DNA from: Lachnospiraceae bacterium
GTDB taxonomy: Bacteria; Bacillota; Clostridia; Lachnospirales; Lachnospiraceae
Reading direction: 5' to 3'
Assembly (NCBI GenBank): GCA_017539565.1
Contig: JAFYCS010000106.1
Coordinates: 1 to 64,000, forward strand
DNA: 64,000 nucleotides
Shown: in pieces, positions 33,730 through 42,713 of the stretch
Layout: every line of letters starts with the position of its first letter
Numbering within the stretch: position 1 is the first letter of the stretch
The notes under the pieces: model-generated
Databases searched by the model: none
What the model was told of the DNA's origin: nothing
What the model saw: the letters and a program-made list of their open reading frames with translations, nothing else
Program-made: the position numbers and the translations under genes

Positions 33730-35634
33730 TCATTCCTCGTTTATGCCCTGTATACGTACCAGCTCCACAGCATCTTCACGCATTTCATCGATACCGGGGA
33801 TATAACCGTCTATATTGCTTGCAAGCCAGTCGATATTGACCACATTTTCGGGGCTTATGGTATCACCGTCCGCGCAGCGTATTGTTCCGTCCTGGGAATA
33901 GATGGGACCGGTAAAGGGTGTGACTGCCATACTCTGTATGCCGCTTCGCAGGCTGCGGAGGAGACGTATCTGACCTGCCTCCAGATTCCTTGAGTATATC
34001 ACATCTACGGCGCCTGAGGACATACCCCAGAAATAATTCAGAGCCTGGTCACCGAAGACGTTATCGTCGTTTTTGTAGCCTCCGCGCATTACAGAGCGGA
34101 TGATCTCTTCATAAAGCTTACCCCAGTGGCGAACGGGCATTGCCAGGTTTACACGGTCTTCTTCGGTCTTGCCGAGTTTATAGAGTCCCAGTTCTTTTCC
34201 GGCTATAAGCGTGGCATTCAGATCCCTGCCGGAAATGAGTGTGACGTTCTTTTTCCGGAATTCCTCAAAGGCATTGTGGTCCTTTAGCATTGACCACTCA
34301 AGGTAGACCTTCGCATCGGGATTGGTCATCTGTACCCCAAGAGCGAATGCATTTATATCAGCGGTGGTACCGTGTATGGGATAATCGGCAAGATAACCGA
34401 TATTTCCGTCTTCTTTCATTGTTCCGGCTATGGCACCCAGAATGAATTTTGCCTCATACATACGTACATAGTAGGAACGTATAGCCTTATGGCTTAAGCT
34501 CATGGAGCAGTTTAAGATTATGACTTCCGGATGTGCTGCAGCAGCACGGAGCGCCGCGGGAGTCAGCTTGGGGGAAGTTGCAAATATAACCTTGTTGCCT
34601 GCATCTATGGCGCTGTCAAAAGCTTCGTCGGCATTTGCTTCATCAACCATCTCGGTAACGGATACGGCTATCTTATCGCCAAAGCAGCTCTCGATATAAT
34701 TACGCCCCAGCTCGTGGGAATAAGTCCAGCCGGATATCTCGGCCTTGCGGTCGTGGATAAATGCGATCTTCAGGGTATTGCTTCCCAGGAGTTTTGAAAG
34801 CGACAGTGCGCTTTTCTGGGACTCCGGTGTGGGGTTCAATACCAGAGCCATGGAGGTGCCTCTGCTGTAGTTTACGAATTCGTTCCACAGACGTATTATG
34901 TCTTTTCTTATATCGGCCTGGGTCTTGGCAACAGACTCTCTGTAACCGAATATGGAAAGATAGAGGCAGAGGGCATCGCCGCTTTTTATGTCCCACTTGT
35001 CGTTGGCTCTGGGCAGGTATTCCTTTTCAAAGTTGATAAAGAGCATACGGAAATCCTGGGAGGTCTCATCATCCCATTTTTCATCCCAGTGATCTTCACC
35101 CTTTACCTGTTTTAACAGCTTTTTGAAATTGCCCTCACGTGCCATGTAAAGGTAGTTGATACCGGTGATCTCATAAAAATCCATGAACTCATAGTATATC
35201 TTTACTTCCGGATCGTCACTTTTTTTGGGGACCATGCGGGTTACATAGCCCTCGATGCTGGCAGCATCCATGTATTTAAATACGGATACGCGCTTATTGC
35301 CTTCCATCACATAGAAGCGGTTATTATATTCATACGCTTTTATGGGATCACGCAGTCCGTCTTCTTCGAGTTCGTCATATAATTTAGCCCATTTGTTGGC
35401 AAATTCCGAATCCGGCTCCAGAAGGGGCATGAAATTACTTGCAAAGGCAGTGGTGCGGCCCGCACTGTAAGTACCTTTGATCGACTTTATGGGAATCTCA
35501 ACAAGTCCCAGATTGACCTGGGAATCTATATCAACATGTTCCAATATTTCATCCAGTACCGGCAGATAGTTACCGGTAGATCGGAATTCTTTTTCTCCCA
35601 TCTTAAGGGCTTTATAATAATCCTGTATTGCCAT
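33730..35634 (-). CDS. Cytoplasmic ParB-like/BMP fusion protein, probable nucleoside sensor
   Basis: A 634-residue protein without a signal peptide. Residues 40-125 contain a ParB/sulfiredoxin-like element, DPIKAYEYNNRFYVMEGNKR with the following VSVFKYM, in which Gly112, Lys114 and Arg115 correspond to the nucleotide-binding turn. A helical linker (130-280) follows. Residues 287-600 are a BMP-type substrate-binding domain of the kind that binds purine nucleosides in lipoproteins (IAFIHDRKAEISGWTYSHEL, later YPIHGTTADINAFALGVQ and the NYFWGMSSGAVDVIYS end). Having this fold inside the cell suggests a ligand sensor or enzyme, not a transport protein. First gene of a four-gene minus-strand operon; GGAGG lies nine bases before the start. 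Confidence 0.8.
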   Translation of the reverse strand: MAIQDYYKALKMGEKEFRSTGNYLPVLDEILEHVDIDSQVNLGLVEIPIKSIKGTYSAGRTTAFASNFMPLLEPDSEFANKWAKLYDELEEDGLRDPIKAYEYNNRFYVMEGNKRVSVFKYMDAASIEGYVTRMVPKKSDDPEVKIYYEFMDFYEITGINYLYMAREGNFKKLLKQVKGEDHWDEKWDDETSQDFRMLFINFEKEYLPRANDKWDIKSGDALCLYLSIFGYRESVAKTQADIRKDIIRLWNEFVNYSRGTSMALVLNPTPESQKSALSLSKLLGSNTLKIAFIHDRKAEISGWTYSHELGRNYIESCFGDKIAVSVTEMVDEANADEAFDSAIDAGNKVIFATSPKLTPAALRAAAAHPEVIILNCSMSLSHKAIRSYYVRMYEAKFILGAIAGTMKEDGNIGYLADYPIHGTTADINAFALGVQMTNPDAKVYLEWSMLKDHNAFEEFRKKNVTLISGRDLNATLIAGKELGLYKLGKTEEDRVNLAMPVRHWGKLYEEIIRSVMRGGYKNDDNVFGDQALNYFWGMSSGAVDVIYSRNLEAGQIRLLRSLRSGIQSMAVTPFTGPIYSQDGTIRCADGDTISPENVVNIDWLASNIDGYIPGIDEMREDAVELVRIQGINEE

Positions 35635-35709
35635 GATCTGTTTTCCTCCATGAGTATGTCTGTCCGGACATACTGCGTTTTCACCAAAACACGTCTGAGC
35701 TTTTTTGAC

Positions 35710-35738
35710 ATTTTATACAAAGATAATGATTTTTTCAA
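35710..35738 (-). promoter_or_regulatory. SigA-type promoter of the ParB/BMP operon
   Basis: On the minus strand TTGAAA (35738-35733) and TAAAAT (35715-35710) have a 17-bp spacer; the leader is about 70 bases. The whole divergent region 35635-35809 is A/T-rich. I see no clear promoter for the plus-strand gene. Confidence 0.7.
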
Positions 35739-35809
35739 GCGTAATAATGCTTTATTTATTTTTGAAAATCGTGTAAAATAAGGGCAAATTGACGGGAAAA
35801 GGTAATAAA

Positions 35810-36592
35810 ATGGACAGTTATGACGAATTTGCCGGTGTTTACGATCTGCTGATGGATAATGTGCCTTATAAGGAATGGACACAGCGGATCATCGCGGAGC
35901 TCAGGCAGGAAGGCATCGATGACGGGCTGGTGCTGGAGCTGGGATGCGGAACCGGGACTATATGTGAGCTGATGGCAGAAGCCGGCTATGACATGACGGG
36001 AGTGGATAACTCACCTCAGATGCTGGAAGCCGCCAATGATAAAAAGCTGTCAAGCGGCCATGACATACTCTATCTTCTTCAGGATATGCGGGAGTTTGAG
36101 CTGTACGGCACCATGCGTGCTGTTATCTGTATCTGTGACAGCCTCAATTACCTGCTGACAAAAGAAGATATACTTACATGTTTTAAACTGGTGAATAATT
36201 ATCTGGATCCTGCCGGTCTTTTTATCTTTGATTTCAATACCGTTCATAAATACAGGGATATCATAGGTGATGCTGTTATCGCGGAGAACCGCGACAGCTG
36301 CAGTTTTATCTGGGAAAATGAATATGATGAACAGGAGCATATCAATGACTGCCTGCTTACCATATATTCGCAGCGTGAAGACGGTGCCTACGGGCGCAGC
36401 GATGAGGAGCATGTGCAGCGCGGATACGGGCTTTCGGAAATAAAAGAGCTTATAAGCGAAGCCGGCCTTGAATTTGTTAAAGCCTGGGACGGTGAAGGCG
36501 ACGGTGATATATCTGATGCCGATAAGCTCTCAAGGATATTTGTAATGGCAAGGGAGTGTACAAAAACAACATTAATTGGAGGGGAGCAATAG
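35810..36592 (+). CDS. Class I SAM-dependent methyltransferase
   Basis: A 260-residue methyltransferase. The SAM site is LVLELGCGTGTICELMAEAG (motif I), then TGVDNSPQML (acidic motif II) and FDFNTVHKYRD after strand 5. The N-terminus DEFAGVYDLLMDNVPYKEW is typical of small-molecule methyltransferases common in clostridia. The start at 35810 is preceded by only a weak site (AAAAGG). The stop overlaps the GTG start of the CMP-sugar synthetase by one base, so it is translationally coupled to the sugar cassette and may modify the same product. Confidence 0.88.
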   Translation: MDSYDEFAGVYDLLMDNVPYKEWTQRIIAELRQEGIDDGLVLELGCGTGTICELMAEAGYDMTGVDNSPQMLEAANDKKLSSGHDILYLLQDMREFELYGTMRAVICICDSLNYLLTKEDILTCFKLVNNYLDPAGLFIFDFNTVHKYRDIIGDAVIAENRDSCSFIWENEYDEQEHINDCLLTIYSQREDGAYGRSDEEHVQRGYGLSEIKELISEAGLEFVKAWDGEGDGDISDADKLSRIFVMARECTKTTLIGGEQ

Positions 36593-37359
36593 TGATCGAA
36601 AAGAATACCATCTACGCCATAATCCCCGCACGTGCGGGCAGCAAAGGCGTAAAGAATAAGAACATACGCTGTGTAAAGGGCTATCCTCTTCTGGCGTATG
36701 CAATAGCGGCAGCCAAAAACTGTGAATACGTATCGCGCATAATCGTTTCTACCGATTCGGAAGAATATGCAAAGATAGCGCGCTATTACGGTGCTGAGAC
36801 GCCGTTTCTGCGCCCGGCCGAATTTGCAACGGATACTTCACCCGATATAGAGTTTATGGAGCATGCGATAAAATGGCTTGCTGATAACGAAGGAAAGCTC
36901 CCTGAATTTTTCATGCACCTGCGCCCGACTTCTCCGTTAAGGGAAAAGTCCATAGTGGACGAAGCTGCGAGAAAGATGCTGGCGGATCCCGAAGCAACAA
37001 GCCTTCGCAGTGCGCATAAGCAGGTGTTCCCTCCGTACAAGATGTTCTGTGTGCGGCCTGACGGATACTATCGCAGCTTTATCGAAGGCATGACCATAGA
37101 TGAAGCCAACAGTCCGCGCCAGGATTTTGATCAGGTATATACACCTGACGGATATGTGGATCTGCTGCGTACTTCCTTTATACAGGAGAATCATCTTATG
37201 CACGGTAACAAGGTTATTTCCTATATAATCCCCAAGGCGGTTGATGTGGATGCAAAGGAAGATCTTGATTATGTTGAGTATACTCTGGAGCGCAGGGAAG
37301 AGAGTCTGCTTAAATATCTGAGGGAAAATTACAGGACACTTGAGGAGGCGGGATTATGA
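36592..37359 (+). CDS. CMP-sugar (acylneuraminate-type) cytidylyltransferase
   Basis: A 255-residue NeuA/KdsB-type nucleotidyltransferase. It starts at GTG 36592 with GGAGGGG just upstream. The CTP-binding signature IPARAGSKGVKNKNIR is near the N-terminus; STDSEEYAKIARYYGAETPF, HLRPTSPLR and VDVDAKEDLDYVE complete the family pattern. It activates a nonulosonic-type sugar (sialic, legionaminic or similar) by transfer to CMP. The following oxidoreductase and SDR genes resemble those found in legionaminic or related acid loci, though no synthase (NeuB type) is visible here. It overlaps the next gene by four bases. Confidence 0.87.
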   Translation: MIEKNTIYAIIPARAGSKGVKNKNIRCVKGYPLLAYAIAAAKNCEYVSRIIVSTDSEEYAKIARYYGAETPFLRPAEFATDTSPDIEFMEHAIKWLADNEGKLPEFFMHLRPTSPLREKSIVDEAARKMLADPEATSLRSAHKQVFPPYKMFCVRPDGYYRSFIEGMTIDEANSPRQDFDQVYTPDGYVDLLRTSFIQENHLMHGNKVISYIIPKAVDVDAKEDLDYVEYTLERREESLLKYLRENYRTLEEAGL

Positions 37360-38381
37360 AGATACTTATGACCGGTCTTGGCAGCATAGGCCAGAGACAT
37401 GTAAGGAACCTGCGCAGATTATACGGTAATGATGTTGAGCTGATCGCATTCAGAAGCCGCGGACTTAAGACTACCTTCAGCGATGATCTTAAGGTACGCG
37501 AAGGTGTTGATCTGGAAGCGGAATACGGTATCACAGCTTATTACAAACTGGAGGAAGCTTTGGCGCAGAAGCCGGATGCTGCTTTTATAACGAATATTAC
37601 TTCCAGACATATGGAGACGGCGCTTGCATGTGCAAAAGCAGGCTGTCATATGCTGATCGAAAAGCCGCTGTCCCATGATATGGAAGGGGTGGAAGAACTT
37701 GAACGTATCGCGAAGGAAAAGAAACTAAAAATATTCATGGGCTTCCAGAACCGCTATCATCCCAGTGTGCAGCGCATGAAGGAAAGCTATGAAAGCGGTG
37801 AACTGGGAGCACTTGTATACGGCAGCTGTGAGTTTTCCGAGCGTGTCATAACCATGCACCGTTATGAGGATTACCGCGATACATATATGGCCCAGAAGAA
37901 AATGGGCGGCGGACCTGTGCTCAATCTGCAGATGCATGACTTTGACATACTGCAGTGGATACTGGGAAAGCCTCTTGAAGTGAGCGCACAGATGAAGACT
38001 ACAGGCGGGCTGGAGATAGATGTGGAAGAAAGCGCCCAGGCAGTGTTCACATATAAAGGAGGTATTCCCGTATTTGCACATACGGATTTCATTCAATATC
38101 CTCCGATACACTGCTTTAAGCTTGTCGGCGAACACGGACGCTTAGAAGCCGATCTTATCGAGGGCAGATGTGTAAAGTATATCGGCGACGGCGAAGTGGA
38201 AGTATGGAAAGAGAATGACTTTATAAGGAACGATATGTTCATCGAAGAACTTAAAGATTTCTTTGACTGCATAGAGAATGACAGGGAACCTAAGATACCG
38301 CTGCAGGCCGGTATAACCAGCCTGCAGATGGCGCTTGCCCTGAAGGAGTCTGCAGCAACGAAAAAAACAGTATCAGTGTGA
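37356..38381 (+). CDS. Gfo/Idh/MocA family oxidoreductase
   Basis: A 341-residue NAD(P)-dependent sugar oxidoreductase. The Rossmann motif GLGSIGQRHVRNLRRLYG opens the protein. The family lysine is in HMLIEKPLSHD, and the catalytic His region is LNLQMHDFDILQWILG. The substrate is presumably a nucleotide- or free sugar linked to the CMP-sugar synthetase upstream, with which it overlaps by ATGA. The catalytic elements look complete. Confidence 0.9.
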   Translation: MKILMTGLGSIGQRHVRNLRRLYGNDVELIAFRSRGLKTTFSDDLKVREGVDLEAEYGITAYYKLEEALAQKPDAAFITNITSRHMETALACAKAGCHMLIEKPLSHDMEGVEELERIAKEKKLKIFMGFQNRYHPSVQRMKESYESGELGALVYGSCEFSERVITMHRYEDYRDTYMAQKKMGGGPVLNLQMHDFDILQWILGKPLEVSAQMKTTGGLEIDVEESAQAVFTYKGGIPVFAHTDFIQYPPIHCFKLVGEHGRLEADLIEGRCVKYIGDGEVEVWKENDFIRNDMFIEELKDFFDCIENDREPKIPLQAGITSLQMALALKESAATKKTVSV

Positions 38382-38404
38382 TAAATAACCGGAGGAAAAC
38401 ATTA

Positions 38405-39247
38405 ATGAAAAAAATATACACGAACCGATTCGAGATTCCCGGCAAAGTATGTATAGTCACCGGCGGCGGCGGACTCATAGGTATGAAGCATACCGAAGCG
38501 ATAGTTGAAGGGGGCGGTATAGCCGTACTTCTTGATATAGTGCCTCAGGGGATGGAGCGCGTTAAGAACAGTGTTACTGAGGAATATGGAGAGGATACAA
38601 AGATAGAATGCTTTGTTACGGATATAACCAGCCGCGAAGCACTTGAGAAGGTGCGTGATGAACTGCTTGAGAAATACGGGCATATCGATGTGTTGATAAA
38701 TAATGCAGCCAACAATCCAAAGGTGGAAGGCGGTTCTAAAAATCTGGGAGCTATGCGTTTTCATGAATTTCCCGTCAATATATGGGATCAGGATATAGCA
38801 GTGGGACTTACCGGTGCCATGCTCTGTGCCCAGGTGTTCGGCGAGGTGATGGAAAAGCAGAAGAGCGGCGTGATATTAAATATCTCTTCGGATTACGGAC
38901 TGATCGCTCCCGACCAGCGTATATACAGAAAAGAAGGAGTACCTGAGGATCAGCAGACCATCAAGCCTGTATCCTATTCTGTTGTGAAGCACGGACTTAT
39001 CGGTCTTACCAAATACCTGGCGGTATACTGGGCAGATAAGGGCATAAGAGTCAACACACTCTGCCCCGCCAGTCTCGAGAACGGTCAGGATCCGGAATTT
39101 CAGTCAAAGATATCACAGCTCATTCCCCTGGGACGGATGAGCCGCCCGGATGAATATGTCTGCACCATCCTTTATATGATCAGTGATGCAGCTACTTATA
39201 TGACCGGCTCCACGGTGGTACTGGATGGCGGCAGGACCATATGGTAA
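38405..39247 (+). CDS. Short-chain dehydrogenase/reductase
   Basis: A 280-residue SDR. The cofactor loop is VTGGGGLIG, a variant of TGxxxGIG; NNAANN, the catalytic Ser in NISSDYG, and Tyr-X3-Lys in YSVVKHGLIG follow. A C-terminal TGSTVVLDGGRTIW tail is typical. The start at 38405 uses GGAGG at 38391-38395. It closes the four-gene methyltransferase and sugar cassette and resembles PtmA-type enzymes of flagellin-glycan loci; the substrate is inferred from context. Confidence 0.9.
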   Translation: MKKIYTNRFEIPGKVCIVTGGGGLIGMKHTEAIVEGGGIAVLLDIVPQGMERVKNSVTEEYGEDTKIECFVTDITSREALEKVRDELLEKYGHIDVLINNAANNPKVEGGSKNLGAMRFHEFPVNIWDQDIAVGLTGAMLCAQVFGEVMEKQKSGVILNISSDYGLIAPDQRIYRKEGVPEDQQTIKPVSYSVVKHGLIGLTKYLAVYWADKGIRVNTLCPASLENGQDPEFQSKISQLIPLGRMSRPDEYVCTILYMISDAATYMTGSTVVLDGGRTIW

Positions 39248-39298
39248 TGTTCTGACAAAATAAAACGGCAACTGTGGCAGGCGGAATAGGAATTGTTT

Positions 39299-40876
39299 AT
39301 GTCAAAGCTGAAAGATGAAAATCATAAAGGAATAAGCATAAAGGTGGTCGCAGCCCTGAATGCTGTTGTTGCGATATTTATCCTGACTATAGCTGTTGTA
39401 TTGATCGGATTTTACCTTTTCAGAAACAGCGTGACCGAAAGCTATGAAAAGTATGTGACCACCGTTCTGGATTATGCGTACAGTATCACGACAGATTATG
39501 ATTTCGGAGATATGATAGCGAAGCGTGAGATGTCCGGCGGATATGAAGACATGAGAGAGAGTTTGAACAGGATAAAGGAAAACTCTGATATCGAATATCT
39601 GTATGCTGTATATTTTGAAGACATAAATGATATCCGCAGTATTACATATGCGATAAATACAAAAACAGAGGAAGAACTGTCAAACGGCGGCAGCTATACA
39701 TATATGGGGACACCCTGTGAAAACGGAAGCTTCGAAGAAGACACTCTTCTTATCCTTCAGGATGCAGTGAAGAACTCAAACAGGGAATGTTCTGTTCTTG
39801 ACGGTAATTCTTCTGAATACGGACATATGCTGAACGGTTACAGGGTCATATTTGACAGCAGCGGAAAGCCGGCCGGTCTTTTATGCGCAGAGATCGATAT
39901 CAATGATATCATCGCGGAACAGAACCTGTATGTACGCGCGATAGTAACGTTTGCAGCTGTATTTACTATTGTCATCACGATCATATATATAAGCACGATA
40001 GAAGGATTCATTATCTATCCGATAACAAGTGTCACTAAAGCTTCTGAGGATTTTATTAAAAATATCGGTGACCAGGAGGCCATGGAAGAGAGTGTCGATA
40101 AGCTTAAAAGGCTTAAGATACGCTCCCGGAATGAGATCGGTGCTCTGTATAATACGGTCAGCAGGATGGAAACGGATATGGCAAAACAGCTTAGCGATAT
40201 CCGGCAGTATGCAGAGAATACATTGAAAATGCAGAACGGGCTGATGGTGCTTATGGCTGATATGGTCGGGGTACGTGATTCGGATACGGGAGCCCATATA
40301 CAAAAGACTGCGGCATATGTGAAGATAATCATGGAGGGCCTGATCCGTAGAGGCTATTATAAAGAGATACTGACTCCGCAATATATGGAGGATGTTATCA
40401 AATCCGCTCCGCTTCATGATGTGGGAAAGATCCATATACCGGATGCTATCCTGAATAAAACAGGGGCGCTGACGGATGAAGAGTTTGATATAATGAAAAG
40501 CCATACCACCTGGGGGAAAACGATCATCGACAAGGCCATCAGTGAAGTGGAAGGTGAAAGTTATCTGCGTGAAGCGCGTAATATGGCGGCGTACCATCAT
40601 GAACGATGGGACGGTAAGGGATATCCCGAAGGCCTGAAGGGAGAAGAGATACCGTTATCTGCGCGTATCATGGCCGTTGCGGATGTATTCGACGCATTGA
40701 CATCGCCGCGTATTTATAAGCAGGCATTTTCTCTGTCGAAGGTAGTGGAGATGATAGAAGAGGATAAAGGGGTAAAGTTTGATCCCAGGTGCGTGGAGGT
40801 TTTGATCGAAGCGTTACCCGAAGTCAGGGAAGTATTAAAAAGGCTTAATCCCGATTATAAGCCGGAGAATGAGTAG
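39299..40876 (+). CDS. Membrane-bound HD-GYP phosphodiesterase with extracellular sensor
   Basis: A 525-residue protein. Two transmembrane helices (about 14-38 and 210-232) enclose an extracellular Cache-like sensor (YLYAVYFEDIND, GYRVIFDSSGKPAGLLCAEID). A HAMP-like segment follows the second helix (residues 235-300). The cytoplasmic HD-GYP domain carries His373-Asp374 (LHDVGKIHIPD), His433-His434 (YHHERWDGKGYP) and FDALTSPRIYK, all canonical. It is predicted to degrade cyclic di-GMP in response to an external signal. AGGAATT is a modest ribosome site for the ATG at 39299. Confidence 0.92.
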   Translation: MSKLKDENHKGISIKVVAALNAVVAIFILTIAVVLIGFYLFRNSVTESYEKYVTTVLDYAYSITTDYDFGDMIAKREMSGGYEDMRESLNRIKENSDIEYLYAVYFEDINDIRSITYAINTKTEEELSNGGSYTYMGTPCENGSFEEDTLLILQDAVKNSNRECSVLDGNSSEYGHMLNGYRVIFDSSGKPAGLLCAEIDINDIIAEQNLYVRAIVTFAAVFTIVITIIYISTIEGFIIYPITSVTKASEDFIKNIGDQEAMEESVDKLKRLKIRSRNEIGALYNTVSRMETDMAKQLSDIRQYAENTLKMQNGLMVLMADMVGVRDSDTGAHIQKTAAYVKIIMEGLIRRGYYKEILTPQYMEDVIKSAPLHDVGKIHIPDAILNKTGALTDEEFDIMKSHTTWGKTIIDKAISEVEGESYLREARNMAAYHHERWDGKGYPEGLKGEEIPLSARIMAVADVFDALTSPRIYKQAFSLSKVVEMIEEDKGVKFDPRCVEVLIEALPEVREVLKRLNPDYKPENE

Positions 40877-40941
40877 GGCAGTAATTCATATAAAATGTTC
40901 AGGGACGAAAAGAAAGTCCGTTGTGTTTTCGGAGGTAATAA

Positions 40942-41592
40942 ATGTCTAAAAAAAGGATATTATGTTTCGGTGATTCACTGACCTGGGGATATGATCCCGA
41001 TAAAAGAACACGGTTTCCGGAGGATTCAAGATGGCCCATGGTGATGCAGGATATTCTTGGGGACGGATATACGGTGATCGAAGAAGGCCAGAACGGACGC
41101 ACTATCGCAACTGATGATCCCGCTGAAGGCGAGAAGAACGGACTTAAATATATAGGGCCCTGTCTTGAGAGCCACAGCCCACTCGATGCAGTGATCGTCA
41201 TGCTGGGATCCAATGACTGCAAAAGAAAATTTGCATATTCATCCATGGATATAGCAGGGGAAATGCAGATCATGCTTGAGAAGATCCAGTCATATAACCG
41301 CTTCAGGTGCGACAACAGCTTCAAAGTGATACTGGTTTCACCGCCTCATATATCGGAAGCCATCAAAGATTCATGGCTTGGTGACAGCTTCGGCTATGAA
41401 AATGCGACGAAGCTTTCGCGGGAACTTCCCGAATGGTATGCATTGCTTGCGGACAAGTATGACTGTACTTTCTTTGATGCGTCAAAGCATGTTGCTGCAA
41501 GTGATTCGGATGGATGTCATATGGATGCGGAGAATCAGAGAAAGCTTGGTAAGCTTCTTGCAGAGCAGGTCACCGGAGTTTTTAGAGTCTGA
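40942..41592 (+). CDS. SGNH/GDSL hydrolase
   Basis: A 216-residue esterase of the SGNH superfamily, without signal peptide. Block I is ILCFGDSLTWGYD (nucleophile Ser12 region), block II EEGQNGRTI, block III VMLGSNDCK, block V DGCHMDAENQRKLG supplying the Asp and His. It resembles arylesterase/acyl-CoA thioesterase-like enzymes of this family. It lies in a run of signalling genes, with CGGAGG before the start; its substrate (for example acetylated glycan) is unknown. Confidence 0.9.
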   Translation: MSKKRILCFGDSLTWGYDPDKRTRFPEDSRWPMVMQDILGDGYTVIEEGQNGRTIATDDPAEGEKNGLKYIGPCLESHSPLDAVIVMLGSNDCKRKFAYSSMDIAGEMQIMLEKIQSYNRFRCDNSFKVILVSPPHISEAIKDSWLGDSFGYENATKLSRELPEWYALLADKYDCTFFDASKHVAASDSDGCHMDAENQRKLGKLLAEQVTGVFRV

Positions 41593-41621
41593 TCATTCAT
41601 AACACTCAGAGGGGATAGACT

Positions 41622-42713
41622 ATGGGGAGATCCGTAAAATTAAAAGGTTTACTGACAATGATACCGGCTGCGCTGCTATGCCTGACGGCCTGCACCGCCG
41701 CGCCTGAAAAAGGAGGCGCAGATACGGATAAGCCGGCAGAAAGCACAGCAGCTGACACTGCTGTCAGTACCGCTGTAGACTTTGATCATGAACTGGATAA
41801 CTATGAGCCGGCAAGGGACAGTTATAACTTTTATTTCACATATAAAACAGTTCATCCCTGGTGGGATGCGGTGGCTCTGGGCATGGAAGACGCCCAGAGG
41901 CAGTTCCTTGAAAAAGGGATAACCGTTACTTATGAATATATGGCGCCGGATGGGGCATCTGCGGAAGACCAGACCCGCAGGCTCCTTATGGCGGAAAATG
42001 CCGGATATGATGTTATAGGCGTTGATGTGGCAGATGAGGATATCATATCACCTGTTCTAGATGAAATGGTTTCAAAAGGTACAAAGGTTATGACATTCTC
42101 CAGCTCTGACGCAGCAGAGGGGTGTAAGAGGATAGCCTATGTCGGAAATACCCATAATTATGAGGACGGCGCGGATCTGACGGAGGCACTCTGCGAAAAG
42201 CTGGGATATAAGGGAAAAGTTGCGATCCTTGTGGGAAGCAAGGGGGCTCCATGTCACGAAGACAGGGCAAGAGGAGCGGCCGATACCATTGCAAAGTATG
42301 AAAACATGCAGATAGTCGCTACCGAGTACGATATGGATTCCATCGACCTGGCTTATGAGCTTACTTTGAAGATCCTTGAGGACTGTCCGGATCTGGATGG
42401 TATCATCTGCTGCAATATGAGCAATCCCGTTGGTGCGGCCAGAGCCATAACGGAAAAGAACAGCCCTGCGGTGATAGTGGGTATGGATCACGATCAGGAA
42501 GCGCTGCATTATCTGAAAGACGGCGTTATATACTGCCTTGGCGTGCAGGATTGCTATTCGATAGGTTTTGATACGCTTCAGATCGCGGTGAAGATAGCGG
42601 ATGGTAATAAACCCGGAGAGCTGTTCCCGGAAAAGACGAACGAGATAACAACAGTGATCTATCAGAAGGATGCAGCGATGATGCTTGAACTGCTGTATGG
42701 AGATGTCTTATGA
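41622..42713 (+). CDS. Sugar-binding lipoprotein (periplasmic-binding-protein type 4)
   Basis: A 363-residue lipoprotein. The signal peptide ends in lipobox LCLTAC, so it is tethered outside the membrane. A Thr/Ala-rich linker precedes a LacI/ribose-binding-like domain: KTVHPWWDAVALGMEDAQRQ, VIGVDVADEDIISPVLDEM, GCKRIAYVGNTHN, then GIICCNMSNPVGAARAI and VIVGMDHDQEALHYLKDG. No ABC permease genes are nearby. Instead the gene overlaps a diguanylate cyclase by four bases (ATGA), so it probably acts as the extracellular ligand receptor for that cyclase. Confidence 0.9.
   Translation: MGRSVKLKGLLTMIPAALLCLTACTAAPEKGGADTDKPAESTAADTAVSTAVDFDHELDNYEPARDSYNFYFTYKTVHPWWDAVALGMEDAQRQFLEKGITVTYEYMAPDGASAEDQTRRLLMAENAGYDVIGVDVADEDIISPVLDEMVSKGTKVMTFSSSDAAEGCKRIAYVGNTHNYEDGADLTEALCEKLGYKGKVAILVGSKGAPCHEDRARGAADTIAKYENMQIVATEYDMDSIDLAYELTLKILEDCPDLDGIICCNMSNPVGAARAITEKNSPAVIVGMDHDQEALHYLKDGVIYCLGVQDCYSIGFDTLQIAVKIADGNKPGELFPEKTNEITTVIYQKDAAMMLELLYGDVL

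Noticed and set aside
39881-40600. A 239-codon open frame opposite the second HD-GYP gene
   Set aside because: Antisense shadow; the plus-strand gene has all catalytic motifs in this interval.
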